DNA of 64,000 bases, from positions 112,832-176,831 of the forward strand of contig NZ_JAAIWM010000006.1 of the NCBI RefSeq assembly GCF_011008845.1, read 5' to 3'. The stretch's first letter is position 1. Each line of letters starts with the position of its first letter. The notes under the pieces were generated by a model. It was given only the letters and a program-made list of their open reading frames with translations. It was not told the DNA's origin and did no database searches. This DNA comes from Bacillus mesophilus (GTDB taxonomy: Bacteria > Bacillota > Bacilli > Bacillales > SA4). The translations under genes and the position numbers were made by a program. Shown here piece by piece: positions 8,511 to 17,762 of this stretch.

Positions 8511-8540
8511 GGAGTATCTTATAAAAGATGCTCCTTTTAT
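8511..8540 (+). terminator. Terminator of the MFS gene
   Basis: GGAGTATCTT pairs with AAGATGCTCC around a short loop, one G-T pair, followed by TTTTATTT. Confidence 0.75.
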
Positions 8541-8689
8541 TTGAAAGTGAAGACCAACCAATAATTGTACTGAATTAAGAATGTTCAGTTTCTTTATTTG
8601 AAATGCAAAATAAAAGAGGTATTATTATAGATAACTAGACTTATTTCGTTTATCTAAAGATTTTCTACACCATGTTTGGAGGCTTAGTG

Positions 8690-10420
8690 ATGGTAAAAGC
8701 TTTATCTTTCTTAAAACCTTATCGCGTTCAAGTAGTAATTGCACTTATTTTAATGTTAACGGAGCTATTTGTAGAATTACTTCATCCATTATTAATGGCA
8801 AAGATTATAGATGATGGAATTATAAAAGAGGACCTCGGTGTAGTGATCACCTGGGGAAGTATAATGGTTGGGATGTCTTTATTGGCATTTTTAGCGGGTA
8901 TTACGAATTCCTTTTATGCCGCACATGTTAGTCAGAGCTATGGATTTGATATAAGACGAAGCTTGTTTGAGAAAACTCAATCCTTTTCATTTGCCAATTT
9001 TAATGCCTTTCCAACATCATCACTCATTACGAGAATGACAAATGATGTGACGCAGCTTCAAAACACCATTTTTATGGGCTTGCGAATTATGCTTCGTGCA
9101 CCTCTTTTAATTATTGGTGGAGTCATTATGGCGCTAGTGGTTAATGTAAAACTAGCTTTATTTTTAGTTATTACTGTACCAGTCCTTTTCTTCTTTTTAC
9201 TTTGGGTAATGAATAAAGGTGGTGCGTTATTTAGCCATGTACAAGGAAGACTAGATAAAGTTAATGGTGTCATGCGTGAGAATTTGGTTGGTATGCGACT
9301 CATTAAAGCTTTTATGAGAAGAACTCATGAGGTAAAACGTTTTACAAAGGCAAACGAAGAATTACGAGAAAAGACAGTTTCTGCTCTCCGGTTAATGGAA
9401 ACGACGATGCCGCTGCTCCTACTATTAATGAATGCTAGCGTAATCGCCATTTTGTGGTTCGGAAGCTTTGATGTAAATAACGGTGGAGCTCAGGTAGGGG
9501 AAGTGGTTGCGATTGTTCACTATGCAATGAGAATCACATCGGCACTATCCGTTTTCTCCTGGATTGTTATGGCCTTTTCTAGAGCAAGAGCTTCAGCTGA
9601 TCGAATTGTTGAAGTGTTGGATACGGAGATTGATTTAACTGATGCTGAAGAAGTAAATAAAGAGGCGAAAGTAAGTGCTGGAAAGATAGAATTTCAACAT
9701 GTATCTTTCAACTATCCTGGGACGACAGAAACAGTGTTAGAGGATTTAACTTTTACAATCAATCCTGGAGAAACGGTAGCTATTTTAGGTGCTACAGGGT
9801 CTGGTAAATCCTCATTATTTCAGCTCATTCCTAGGTTATATGATGTAACAGCGGGCAGGGTTTTGCTAGATGGGCAGGATGTAGCCTCCATGAAGATGGA
9901 AAGCGTTCGAAAACAAATAGGATATGTACCGCAGGAAGCACTCTTGTTTACAGGAAGTGTGAGAGAGAATATTGAATGGGGAAAGGATAACCCTACAATC
10001 GATGAAGTCATTCAAGCAGCTAAGGATGCTCGAATTCATCAAACGATTGATAAACTCCCTAAAAAATATGAGACAGTTGTTGGGCAAAAGGGTGTTAACC
10101 TATCAGGAGGACAAAAGCAAAGGTTGTCAATTGCTCGAGCTCTTATTAGAAGACCTAGGATTCTTTTACTGGATGATAGTACGAGTGCCCTTGATTTAAA
10201 GACTGAAGCAAATCTATTAAAAGCAATTAAGGACTATACTTGTACGACATTAATCATTACCCAGAAAATTAGTACGGCACTTGATGCTGACAAAATTCTT
10301 CTTCTTGAGGATGGGAGATTATTAGCAGAAGGAAGTCATGAAGAGCTTCTGAAGAAATCATCACTTTATAAAAAAATCTATGTCTCTCAATATGGAGAGG
10401 AGGTAAGAAGCCATGTTTAA
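8690..10420 (+). CDS. yfiB: ABC exporter, first half-transporter (YfiB type)
   Basis: A 576-residue half exporter: six membrane helices (to about residue 320) joined to an ATPase domain. Visible are Walker A GATGSGKSS and signature LSGGQKQR. The Walker B end reads LLLDDSTSALD, so the catalytic Glu is replaced by Asp, and the H-loop His is replaced by Gln (IITQKIS). It overlaps the next gene by 8 bp and the pair is expected to form a heterodimer like B. subtilis YfiBC, to which the sequence is close. GGAGG 7 bases before ATG 8690 decided the start; the ATG at 8672 is too far upstream of it. The substrate is unknown; drug export is common in this family. Confidence 0.85.
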   Translation: MVKALSFLKPYRVQVVIALILMLTELFVELLHPLLMAKIIDDGIIKEDLGVVITWGSIMVGMSLLAFLAGITNSFYAAHVSQSYGFDIRRSLFEKTQSFSFANFNAFPTSSLITRMTNDVTQLQNTIFMGLRIMLRAPLLIIGGVIMALVVNVKLALFLVITVPVLFFFLLWVMNKGGALFSHVQGRLDKVNGVMRENLVGMRLIKAFMRRTHEVKRFTKANEELREKTVSALRLMETTMPLLLLLMNASVIAILWFGSFDVNNGGAQVGEVVAIVHYAMRITSALSVFSWIVMAFSRARASADRIVEVLDTEIDLTDAEEVNKEAKVSAGKIEFQHVSFNYPGTTETVLEDLTFTINPGETVAILGATGSGKSSLFQLIPRLYDVTAGRVLLDGQDVASMKMESVRKQIGYVPQEALLFTGSVRENIEWGKDNPTIDEVIQAAKDARIHQTIDKLPKKYETVVGQKGVNLSGGQKQRLSIARALIRRPRILLLDDSTSALDLKTEANLLKAIKDYTCTTLIITQKISTALDADKILLLEDGRLLAEGSHEELLKKSSLYKKIYVSQYGEEVRSHV

Positions 10421-12245
10421 GGAGTTGACTAAGCCATTTAAGTACAAGAAGATCGCCCTTAATCAAGATCAGCAAACAACACCTTCCAAAAAAAAGCCAC
10501 GGGCAAAAAATTGGGGAGGAACAATTAAGCGGATATGGAGATACCTCTCTGAACAAAAGGGACTGCTCTCACTCGTGCTAATTATGGTGGTAATTAGCTC
10601 TGGTCTAGGATTATTGGGGCCTTTCCTCATTGGAGTAGCAATTGATGATTATATTGTAAATCGAGATCCTAATGGATTTATTACCTTATTAGTCAGTTTG
10701 ATATGTGTTTATATCTTTTTTTCCATCTCCTTATGGCTCCAAAATGTTTGGATGATTGGAATTGCACAAAAAACGGTGGAGAGAATGAGGAATCAACTGT
10801 TTCGCCACTTACATCGTTTACCTATTCCCTTCTTTGATAAGCGACAGCACGGAGAATTAATGAGCCGTATTACAAATGATATAGAAAATGTGAGCTCTAC
10901 ATTAAATAGTTCCGTTATTCAAATCTTTTCAAGTGTTCTAACATTAGTTGGAACAATCTCGGTGATGATTTACTTAAGTCCTTTGTTAACGCTAATCACT
11001 CTTACCATAATTCCAGCCATGTTTTTAGGAATTCGCTGGATTACAAACAGAACAGGAAGCTTATTTAAGGAAACCCAAAAGAACCTAGGCAATCTAAATG
11101 GCTACATTGAGGAAACAGTATCTGGTCAACGCATAGTTAAGACGTTTTCTCGTGAGGAAAAGGTAATGGCAGAATTTATTGAGAAAAGTGAGCGCTTAAA
11201 GGGGTCTGCATTCTGGGCGCAAACCTTTACTGGTTTTATCCCAAAGGTAATGAACGTCCTTAATAACCTTAGCTTTGCAATTATAGCCGGGGTCGGTGGA
11301 ATTTTTGCTTTGAATGGGATGATCTCAATTGGTGCGATTGTGATCTTTGCAGAATATTCTAGGCAATTTACACGCCCATTAAATGATTTAGCTAACCAGT
11401 TTAACACCTTACTTTCAGCGGTAGCTGGAGCAGAGCGTGTTTTTGAAATTTTAGATCATGAGGAAGAAGAGAATGATGAACAGAACGCAGGTGAGCTTAG
11501 TACAGTAAATGGAGAAGTTGAGTTTAAGAATGCGAGCTTCTCTTATGAAAAAGGGGAAGATACGGTTAGTGGATTAACATTCCACGTCCAACCAGGGCAA
11601 TCAGTTGCGTTAGTGGGACCAACGGGTGCTGGAAAAACAACAGTAATTAATCTCTTATCAAGGTTCTATGAGCTAGATCAAGGAATGATCCTCATTGATG
11701 GAAACGAGATTTCGAGTATTAAGCGATCTAACTTACGTAAACATATGGGGTTTGTGTTACAAGATTCTTTTCTATTTGAAGGTACAGTGCTAGAAAACAT
11801 TAGGTATGGCAGATTAGATGCTACTGATGAGGAAGTCATTGAGGCTGCCAAGCTAGCTAATGCTCATTCATTTATTAAGAAGTTACCAAATCAGTATATG
11901 ATGAAATTAAAACAAGATGGTAGTGGAATCAGCCAAGGACAACGTCAGCTATTATCGATTGCTAGAGCGATTCTTGCGGATCCAACCATTCTTATTTTAG
12001 ATGAAGCCACAAGTAGTATTGATACGATTACGGAAATGAAAATACAAGAGGCATTACAAAGATTGATGGAAGGAAGAACAAGCTTTGTTATTGCCCATAG
12101 ACTCAATACGATTCAAAATGCTGATATCATCCTGGTATTAAAGGAAGGCAAAATCATTGAAAAAGGTACACATGAAGAGCTTCTAAATTCTCATGGATTT
12201 TATTATGAAATGTATCATAGTAAGGTTGAAGATGATGCAGTATAA
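10413..12245 (+). CDS. yfiC: ABC exporter, second half-transporter (YfiC type)
   Basis: A 610-residue half exporter with a 40-residue cytoplasmic lead, six membrane helices and an ATPase domain. Walker A is GPTGAGKTT, Walker B LILDEATSSID with the catalytic Glu, and the H-loop FVIAHRL is intact, but the signature is degenerate (ISQGQRQ). With its partner it would form one competent ATP site (this Walker A/B with the partner LSGGQ) and one degenerate site. It ends at a strong terminator. Confidence 0.87.
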   Translation: MFKELTKPFKYKKIALNQDQQTTPSKKKPRAKNWGGTIKRIWRYLSEQKGLLSLVLIMVVISSGLGLLGPFLIGVAIDDYIVNRDPNGFITLLVSLICVYIFFSISLWLQNVWMIGIAQKTVERMRNQLFRHLHRLPIPFFDKRQHGELMSRITNDIENVSSTLNSSVIQIFSSVLTLVGTISVMIYLSPLLTLITLTIIPAMFLGIRWITNRTGSLFKETQKNLGNLNGYIEETVSGQRIVKTFSREEKVMAEFIEKSERLKGSAFWAQTFTGFIPKVMNVLNNLSFAIIAGVGGIFALNGMISIGAIVIFAEYSRQFTRPLNDLANQFNTLLSAVAGAERVFEILDHEEEENDEQNAGELSTVNGEVEFKNASFSYEKGEDTVSGLTFHVQPGQSVALVGPTGAGKTTVINLLSRFYELDQGMILIDGNEISSIKRSNLRKHMGFVLQDSFLFEGTVLENIRYGRLDATDEEVIEAAKLANAHSFIKKLPNQYMMKLKQDGSGISQGQRQLLSIARAILADPTILILDEATSSIDTITEMKIQEALQRLMEGRTSFVIAHRLNTIQNADIILVLKEGKIIEKGTHEELLNSHGFYYEMYHSKVEDDAV

Positions 12246-12248
12246 ATC

Positions 12249-12289
12249 AAAAAAGCTAGCCCCTCACTTTAAGAGGGGCTAGCTTTTTT
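12249..12289. terminator. Bidirectional terminator
   Basis: A perfect 17-bp stem with 7-nt loop, A run on the left and T run on the right, sits between the converging ABC and PH-like genes; the stop codon of the minus-strand gene is in its right arm. Confidence 0.92.
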
Positions 12290-12785
12290 AGTAATTGACC
12301 CAGGTTCTGAGCTCACCTGGTTCTCTTTTTAAGGTCATCTCACCTATTACTTTTCTTCGACACCCACTTTCAAGGTGATCAAGAATTTCATTCCAATCCT
12401 TTTCGAAAGGAAGAAAGGGGACAGGATATGTTTTTTTATTACCTTTATGATTAGCCTCAATTTTCATAATCGGTGAACCACTCATTTTACCTTTTTTAAC
12501 TTCATATATATCCGAATAGCTTATGGAATGACGAGTCATACCAAGCTGCTTTAAAATAAAACCTTTTTTAGTTAAGATAATTCGCTGACTTTTAATAGCT
12601 GCATAGATGATGGCACACGCAATAATATAGAGACTACTAAAGCCAATTAGTGATAGCCATTTTTGTAATCCATCATGATTCATTATGTTGATAAACGTAC
12701 CAGCCAATATTACTAAACCATAGACGGTAATCATTACTTTCTTGATTCCAACAGTAACGGGAACATACACTTTGTCTTCTTCCAT
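12288..12785 (-). CDS. Membrane protein with PH-like domain
   Basis: A 165-residue protein with two N-terminal membrane helices (about 17-38 and 44-66) followed by a cytoplasmic beta-rich region typical of bacterial PH-like domains (QRIILTKKGFILKQLG ... SISYSDIYEVKKGK). I chose the ATG at 12785 because AAAGGAGAG is 9 bases upstream; the frame is open for 12 more codons. Function is unknown. Confidence 0.7.
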   Translation of the reverse strand: MEEDKVYVPVTVGIKKVMITVYGLVILAGTFINIMNHDGLQKWLSLIGFSSLYIIACAIIYAAIKSQRIILTKKGFILKQLGMTRHSISYSDIYEVKKGKMSGSPIMKIEANHKGNKKTYPVPFLPFEKDWNEILDHLESGCRRKVIGEMTLKREPGELRTWVNY

Positions 12786-13101
12786 ACTACTCTCTCCTTT
12801 ACTCCTTACTCTTAAAAACAAAGGGTTCTATCTTTTCACTATTCCCGAAAACAGCAAAGATAATGATAAATTTTAGTAATAGTTTGGTATTTATGTTAAT
12901 TTAAGGGCTTCTAATTAGAAAGGATATTGATTGTCATAACTGATTTAACGATGTAATAACCTATTCAAAGAAGAGAGAAATATTCTGTTATTGAAGAAAA
13001 ATAAATAGTAATTAGTGGGAAATTTTGTATTGTCCAATGGGTATTTATAGATTATAATTTTTTTTGTAATGTTATAAAATTCTGAAAAATCGGAGGTTAC
13101 T

Positions 13102-14586
13102 ATGACTGAGTTTATTAATTGGCTGGTAGGAATACTATGGAGTTCACCGATGATCTATGGTTGTTTAGCAGTTGGACTATTATTTTCTATATTAACTAGG
13201 TTTTTACAGGTTCGTTATATTAAAGAAATGTTTTCATTAATGTTTAAAGGTAAAAGCTCTGATGCGGGAGTTTCTTCATTTCAGGCTTTAGCTTTATCAC
13301 TATCAGGTCGTGTAGGTACTGGTAATATTGCGGGAACTGCAACTGCGATTGCTTTTGGTGGTCCTGGAGCTGTATTTTGGATGTGGGCAATTGCCTTTAT
13401 CGGGGCTTCAAGTGCATTCATCGAATCAACTCTTGCTCAAGTCTACAAAACAAAGCAAGACGGAGAATATCGAGGGGGACCAGCTTATTATATCGAAAAA
13501 GGTATTGGCTGGAAATGGTACGCTGTAATTTTCGCTTTATCTGCTCTTTTGGCAGTAGGATTACTAATGCCAGGAATTCAATCAAACTCGATCGCAGTGG
13601 CAGTTGAGAATGCGTTTGGAATTGAAACAAATGTTACAGCTATTATTATCATTGCTTTATTAGCTCTTATTATTTTTGGTGGTGTAAAACGTATTGCAAA
13701 AGCCGCGTCTTACATTGTTCCTTTCATGGCAATTGGATACATTATCCTATCTCTAATCATTATTGCTATGAATATAAGCGAGCTACCTGCAGTTTTAGGA
13801 TTAATTTTCAGAAGTGCATTTGCATTAGATTCAGCATTTGGTGGAATAATCGGGATGGCGATTGCATGGGGAGTTAAACGTGGAATCTACTCGAATGAAG
13901 CGGGTCAAGGAACTGGGCCCCATGCAGCGGCAGCGGCAGAGGTATCTCACCCTGCAAAGCAAGGCTTAGTGCAAGCTGCTTCTGTTTATATTGATACCCT
14001 TCTTGTATGTTCAGCAACGGCATTTATGATTTTATTTACTGGAATGTACAATACACAAGCACCTGATGGAACATTCATTGTAAATAATCTACAAAATGTT
14101 CCAGCCGGAGCAGAATACACGCAAAATGCAATTGAATCTGTTTTGCCTGGGTTTGGGGCAGCATTTGTAGCAGTAGCATTATTTTTCTTTGCTTTTACAA
14201 CCATCATGGCTTACTACTATATTGCTGAGACCAATATTGCTTATTTAACTAGAGGAAGATTTGGAAAGCCAGCGATGTTGATTTTAAAAATTGCATTACT
14301 TGCTGCGACCTACTACGGAGCAGTGGAGGAAGCCGACTTAGCCTGGGCGCTAGGTGATGTTGGGCTCGGTCTAATGGTATGGTTAAATATGATTGCTATT
14401 TTAATTCTTGCAAAGCCAGCATTAAAAGTGTTTAAAGATTATGAGATGCAAAGAAAAGCAGGCGTAGATCCTGTCTTTAATCCAGAAAAACTCGGAATCA
14501 AGAACGCAGACTATTGGGTTACAGACTTTAAATATGAGCCAGACGATTCAAAACCTTCAAAAAAGGGTAAATCATTAGACGTATAG
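13102..14586 (+). CDS. alsT: Alanine or glycine:sodium symporter, AGCS family
   Basis: A 494-residue transporter with about 11 helices. The family motifs are clear: SLSGRVGTGNIAGTATAI near residue 65, GGPAYYIEKG near 125 and YSNEAGQGTGPHAAAAAEV near 265. It imports Ala/Gly, or in some members Gln, with sodium; the exact substrate is not fixed by these motifs. The ATG has CGGAGG upstream. The next gene encodes a PLP enzyme of D-amino-acid type, so amino-acid metabolism is a sensible context although a terminator lies between them. The 12786-13101 spacer holds no gene. Confidence 0.92.
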   Translation: MTEFINWLVGILWSSPMIYGCLAVGLLFSILTRFLQVRYIKEMFSLMFKGKSSDAGVSSFQALALSLSGRVGTGNIAGTATAIAFGGPGAVFWMWAIAFIGASSAFIESTLAQVYKTKQDGEYRGGPAYYIEKGIGWKWYAVIFALSALLAVGLLMPGIQSNSIAVAVENAFGIETNVTAIIIIALLALIIFGGVKRIAKAASYIVPFMAIGYIILSLIIIAMNISELPAVLGLIFRSAFALDSAFGGIIGMAIAWGVKRGIYSNEAGQGTGPHAAAAAEVSHPAKQGLVQAASVYIDTLLVCSATAFMILFTGMYNTQAPDGTFIVNNLQNVPAGAEYTQNAIESVLPGFGAAFVAVALFFFAFTTIMAYYYIAETNIAYLTRGRFGKPAMLILKIALLAATYYGAVEEADLAWALGDVGLGLMVWLNMIAILILAKPALKVFKDYEMQRKAGVDPVFNPEKLGIKNADYWVTDFKYEPDDSKPSKKGKSLDV

Positions 14587-14607
14587 AAATAGAATACAGT
14601 ATATATG

Positions 14608-14635
14608 ACAAGCCTTGTATAACAGGGCTTGTTTT
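14608..14635 (+). terminator. Terminator of the symporter gene
   Basis: ACAAGCC pairs with GGCTTGT around an 11-nt loop, followed by TTTTCTCTTTT. Confidence 0.75.
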
Positions 14636-14751
14636 CTCTTTTCATAGACTGTGTTAATGAACCATGTACAGAGCCTTTTCTCAAAATAACACCATTTCGT
14701 ACCTTTGGCCCTATCAGGTTCTTGTATTTTTCAATAATGGAGGGAAATCTC

Positions 14752-15858
14752 ATGATCAAAGTTCAAGACTTAGATACACCTACACTTTTACTAGATTATA
14801 AAAAAGTAATTCAAAATATTTCTGAAGTATCTTCGTTTGCAAACGAGATAGGAGTTGCAGTTCGACCACATATTAAAACTCACAAATCTATTAAGATTGC
14901 TGAGCTGCAGCTAAATGCAGGAGCAGTTGGAATTACTGTTGCAAAAATAGGTGAAGCAGAGGTAATGGCTGAGGGTGGAATAAAGGATATTTTAGTGGCC
15001 TACCCTATTGCAAGTCCTCAGAAAATTAATAGAATAATACAGTTACTTAAAAAGGGAATACGGGTGAAGGTAGCGGTCGATCAAGAAGTTCAACTGCAGT
15101 TATTAAACGATGTACTTCAACATACATCATTGGAATTAGAAGTATGGATAAAGGTAAACTCAGGTTTAAATCGTTGTGGTGTAGAACCAGGACCCCATGC
15201 ACTTAAATTAGCAGAAAAGATTATGATGAAAAAGCAATTAAAGCTTGGTGGGATCTTCACTCATGCGGGTCACTCATATGCGGCTAAATCTATAGAAGAT
15301 ATCCATAAGATTGGTGTAGATGAAGGGAAGGCTGTGGTTGATAGTGCAAGTGAGTGTGAGAAGGCGGGTATTCCCATTGCAGTTAGAAGTGTGGGTTCAA
15401 CACCAACATATAAACAGGCAGGAGCGGTAAAGGGTATTACTGAAATTAGACCTGGAAATGCAGTATTCTTTGATGCCATTCAAGTTGGCTTAGGTGTCAC
15501 AACGTTAGAAAGATGTGCACTTACACTGTTAGCATCTGTGGTTGGTGTATACCAAGATCGAATCGTGTTTGATACAGGAAGTAAATCACTTTGTTTAGAT
15601 AAAGGTGCTCACGGAAATGAAACGGTGAAGGGCTATGGTTTAATTCAAGGGCATGAAGAGATTACCCTAGAGCGTTTATCAGAAGAGCACGGGGTGGGAG
15701 TGTTCCTGCAATCCCCTAAACTTCAAGTAAACGATGTTGTGCAGATTATCCCAAATCATGCATGTACGGTAGCTAATATGTTTAATGAATATGTAGTTCA
15801 TGAGGACGGACTTGTCATTGATCATTGGAAGGTAGATGCAAGAGGGAGAGTTAAGTAA
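14752..15858 (+). CDS. PLP-dependent D-threonine aldolase/D-serine dehydratase family enzyme
   Basis: A 368-residue fold-type III PLP enzyme. The N-terminal barrel has the PLP-lysine motif RPHIKTHKS (about residues 40-48); the C-terminal part has the metal-binding signature EEHGVG and NHACTVAN, as in D-threonine aldolase and eukaryotic-type D-serine dehydratase. It would cleave or deaminate a D-3-hydroxy amino acid; which one is not visible. ATGGAGGGA lies 6 bases before ATG 14752; the 41 upstream in-frame codons cover a terminator region and are not counted. Confidence 0.85.
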   Translation: MIKVQDLDTPTLLLDYKKVIQNISEVSSFANEIGVAVRPHIKTHKSIKIAELQLNAGAVGITVAKIGEAEVMAEGGIKDILVAYPIASPQKINRIIQLLKKGIRVKVAVDQEVQLQLLNDVLQHTSLELEVWIKVNSGLNRCGVEPGPHALKLAEKIMMKKQLKLGGIFTHAGHSYAAKSIEDIHKIGVDEGKAVVDSASECEKAGIPIAVRSVGSTPTYKQAGAVKGITEIRPGNAVFFDAIQVGLGVTTLERCALTLLASVVGVYQDRIVFDTGSKSLCLDKGAHGNETVKGYGLIQGHEEITLERLSEEHGVGVFLQSPKLQVNDVVQIIPNHACTVANMFNEYVVHEDGLVIDHWKVDARGRVK

Positions 15859-15875
15859 CATTATAAAATAAATAG

Positions 15876-15900
15876 CGGGTGACTTGGGTCACCCGTATTT
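15876..15900. terminator. Terminator hairpin
   Basis: A perfect 8-bp GC-rich stem CGGGTGAC/GTCACCCG with a 4-nt loop; the T run after it is short. Confidence 0.7.
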
Positions 15901-15965
15901 GGAGTAAGTTTTGAAGTGCCTAATTCTCTGTTCATTATATATCGTCTTTTATTTTCATACTTACG

Positions 15966-16142
15966 TTACACAGACTTTGCGATGGGAGGGGGATGAATGA
16001 TGCTGTTCGGATTCGTTAAAAATTCTCTTATCTCTTCCTTAGTTAAACCTAACTGAATGGCTTCTAGCACTAATTCAACCCACTCTTGGTCCAATTCTTC
16101 CCCTAATAAAAAATGACTTTGCAGCTTTTCTACTGAATTCAT
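15966..16142 (-). CDS. sinI: SinI-family antirepressor (first copy)
   Basis: A 58-residue protein whose core EELDQEWVELVLEAIQLGL is a close match to B. subtilis SinI, followed by a PPP-containing tail also seen there. SinI binds the C-terminal helices of SinR and frees SinR-repressed biofilm genes. AGGAGGT precedes the ATG at the proper distance. The gene is divergent from a SinR-like gene at 16532. Two SinI-type proteins occur within 2 kb; this one could equally be the counterpart of SlrA. Confidence 0.88.
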   Translation of the reverse strand: MNSVEKLQSHFLLGEELDQEWVELVLEAIQLGLTKEEIREFLTNPNSIIHPPPIAKSV

Positions 16143-16531
16143 TTTATTGACCTCCTAAAACTAGTTAGACTAGCTGCAAAGTTAATCAGATCATAAGGGG
16201 TCTGATACCTCACATCATCATCTTTAATGAATGTTCATTTTAATGGTTAGTTCAATATTCATATTATATTTAACATTTTTGGAAAAATGTGTTAAAAATT
16301 GTCGGTAAAAAAATTTTATTTATCATACTTTTTTCATAGTAATTCAATTATATAGAAAGTTAATTATGAGTCTATTTTACTTAATTATTCTACTTGCTTT
16401 ACTTTTCTTTATAGGAACAGTATACTAAAATTAGGTGTTCTTAGTAAAGAACAAATTCGGTGATTCTATCAATATTTCACATAAGCATAAGTAAGGGGGA
16501 TTTTACTTAGAGGAAAAGGAGAAGTAGACTA
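16143..16531. promoter_or_regulatory. Divergent control region with a SinR-type operator
   Basis: This 389-bp spacer separates the divergent sinI-like and sinR-like genes. At 16437-16452 two GTTCTT half sites face each other with 4 bases between them, matching the SinR half site GTTCTYT as I know it. A small hairpin (ATCAGA/TCTGAT, about 16188-16209) lies in the leader of the minus-strand gene. No further gene is seen. Confidence 0.55.
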
Positions 16532-16846
16532 ATGGATGGGAAGATTATTAAGGAGTTGCGTTTAAAAAGAGGGATGAGCTTAACGGAGCTCGCAAATGTA
16601 TCTGGTGTATCAAAATCCTACTTAAGCTTTATTGAGAGAGGCAAACAAAATAACCCTAGTATTGAAGTAATAGAAAAGCTTGCTGCTGCTCTTAAAATTG
16701 AGGTCCATTCTTTAATATCTTGGGAAAACAAAACCGACCGTGATCTTTTATCAATAGATAAGGAAATTATTGATTTAGCCTTAGAAATGAGTCAATCACA
16801 GATTGATAAAGCAAAACTGCGTCAGCTTATTGAAATCCTAAAGTAA
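16532..16846 (+). CDS. SinR-like XRE-family regulator
   Basis: A 104-residue protein. Residues 6-60 are an XRE helix-turn-helix very similar to that of SinR (SVSKSYLSFIERGKQ-type recognition helix, then NPSIEVIEKLAAAL). The C-terminal segment, DKEIIDLALEMSQSQIDKAKLRQL, has the length of the SinI-binding hook but has diverged. It may be an SlrR- or SinR-like second repressor. Its promoter region has an inverted GTTCTT site, suggesting control by SinR or by itself. Confidence 0.85.
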   Translation: MDGKIIKELRLKRGMSLTELANVSGVSKSYLSFIERGKQNNPSIEVIEKLAAALKIEVHSLISWENKTDRDLLSIDKEIIDLALEMSQSQIDKAKLRQLIEILK

Positions 16847-16880
16847 TAGATTTTCTATACATATTTTTTTTGCTACAGTT

Positions 16881-16895
16881 GTTCTTTATAAAGAA
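16881..16895. promoter_or_regulatory. SinR-like operator upstream of a small zinc-ribbon gene
   Basis: GTTCTTTATAAAGAA is an inverted repeat of the GTTCTYT half site. It lies about 110 bp before the gene at 17007. Confidence 0.4.
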
Positions 16896-17006
16896 TGTCT
16901 TCTTTCTACTTCTATAAGAATAGTAATTAGCATATGTATTACTAGACTTGTCCTCATTTCAACATTAGGGTAGGATGGTTTATTTTATTCAAAGGAGATT
17001 GGTTAT

Positions 17007-17213
17007 ATGTACAAAAAAACATGTGATCGTTGCATAAGAGCCTCCTATAGTAGTAGTGAGTTTGGTAAATGGATTTGTCCTTCTTGTTATAAGGATATAA
17101 CTCATTTAAAGCTGAGGAAGCCAGAAGTTACAAAGATACAGAAGGTCATACCCCTATATAAGGAGCAACTGAAGCAGAAAAAAAGAAAGCTTCGATTTTT
17201 AACTTATATTTAA
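17007..17213 (+). CDS. Small zinc-ribbon protein, unknown function
   Basis: A 68-residue basic protein with two CxxC pairs (CDRC at 6-9 and CPSC at 24-27) that can hold a zinc ion, and a strongly basic helix at the end. AAAGGAG precedes the ATG. Lying inside the Sin cluster and behind a SinR-like site, it may be a regulatory partner, but nothing in the sequence proves that. Confidence 0.75.
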   Translation: MYKKTCDRCIRASYSSSEFGKWICPSCYKDITHLKLRKPEVTKIQKVIPLYKEQLKQKKRKLRFLTYI

Positions 17214-17301
17214 ATTGTGAGATAGGTAGAATCCTCGTTAACCCACACATAGAATATGCATGCATCTCCTACTATCCAACCTCTTAATGGCTAGGAAAGA
17301 C

Positions 17302-17344
17302 AAAAGCGTTAAGTGGGAGTTAGAACTCCCAACTTAACGCTTTT
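17302..17344 (-). terminator. Terminator of sinI-sinR
   Basis: A 13-bp outer stem AAAAGCGTTAAGT with an inner GGGAGT/ACTCCC stem makes a long hairpin immediately after sinR; the T-rich side is on the sinR side for the minus strand, and the hairpin is nearly symmetrical. Confidence 0.88.
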
Positions 17345-17681
17345 AATTTTTTAATTTCCATTTGTTAAACTCTAAAAACTCTTTAAATTGTTCTTTTGAA
17401 ACACCTGAGTTCATAGCGTCACGCACAAGGTTTGCCCAGTCGGAATCAAGAACTTCTTTCTCTATTGAGTCTGACTCTTGGTTATCAAGCAGAGTATTGA
17501 CAGAGACTCCTAACACGGCTGAAATCTTTTCCAGAAATTGAATTGAAGGATTAGATTGGAGGTTTCTTTCTATTGAACTTAAGTATGATTTCGCAATTCC
17601 TGCTCTTTCAGCAAGCTCGGATAAAGAAAGCTGTTTGCGAAGACGATATTGTTTAATGCGTTGCCCGATCAATTTTGTCAC
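17343..17681 (-). CDS. sinR: Biofilm master repressor SinR
   Basis: A 112-residue protein nearly collinear with B. subtilis SinR. Residues 6-62 are the XRE domain (IGQRIKQYRLRKQLSLSEL, AKSYLSSIERNLQSNPSIQF); residues 78-112 are the SinI-interacting domain (WANLVRDAMNSGVSKEQFKEF). SinR represses matrix genes in B. subtilis. It is the second gene after sinI (17763-17897), 81 bp downstream, which includes a GTTCTTA half site. The gene therefore shares the riboswitch leader of sinI. Confidence 0.95.
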   Translation of the reverse strand: MTKLIGQRIKQYRLRKQLSLSELAERAGIAKSYLSSIERNLQSNPSIQFLEKISAVLGVSVNTLLDNQESDSIEKEVLDSDWANLVRDAMNSGVSKEQFKEFLEFNKWKLKN

Positions 17682-17762
17682 CTTCCTTCGTTCTTATTAT
17701 AACATATAACGAAGAAAATGTTCCATTTGAAGAACGGGAAATTATCAATACTTTGATGTATT

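Noticed and set aside
16143-16210. A c-di-GMP or other riboswitch before the first sinI-like gene
   Set aside because: GCAAAG-like bases occur, but the GAAA hairpin and the GACGCAAAG and CACGGG blocks are missing; only a small hairpin is present.
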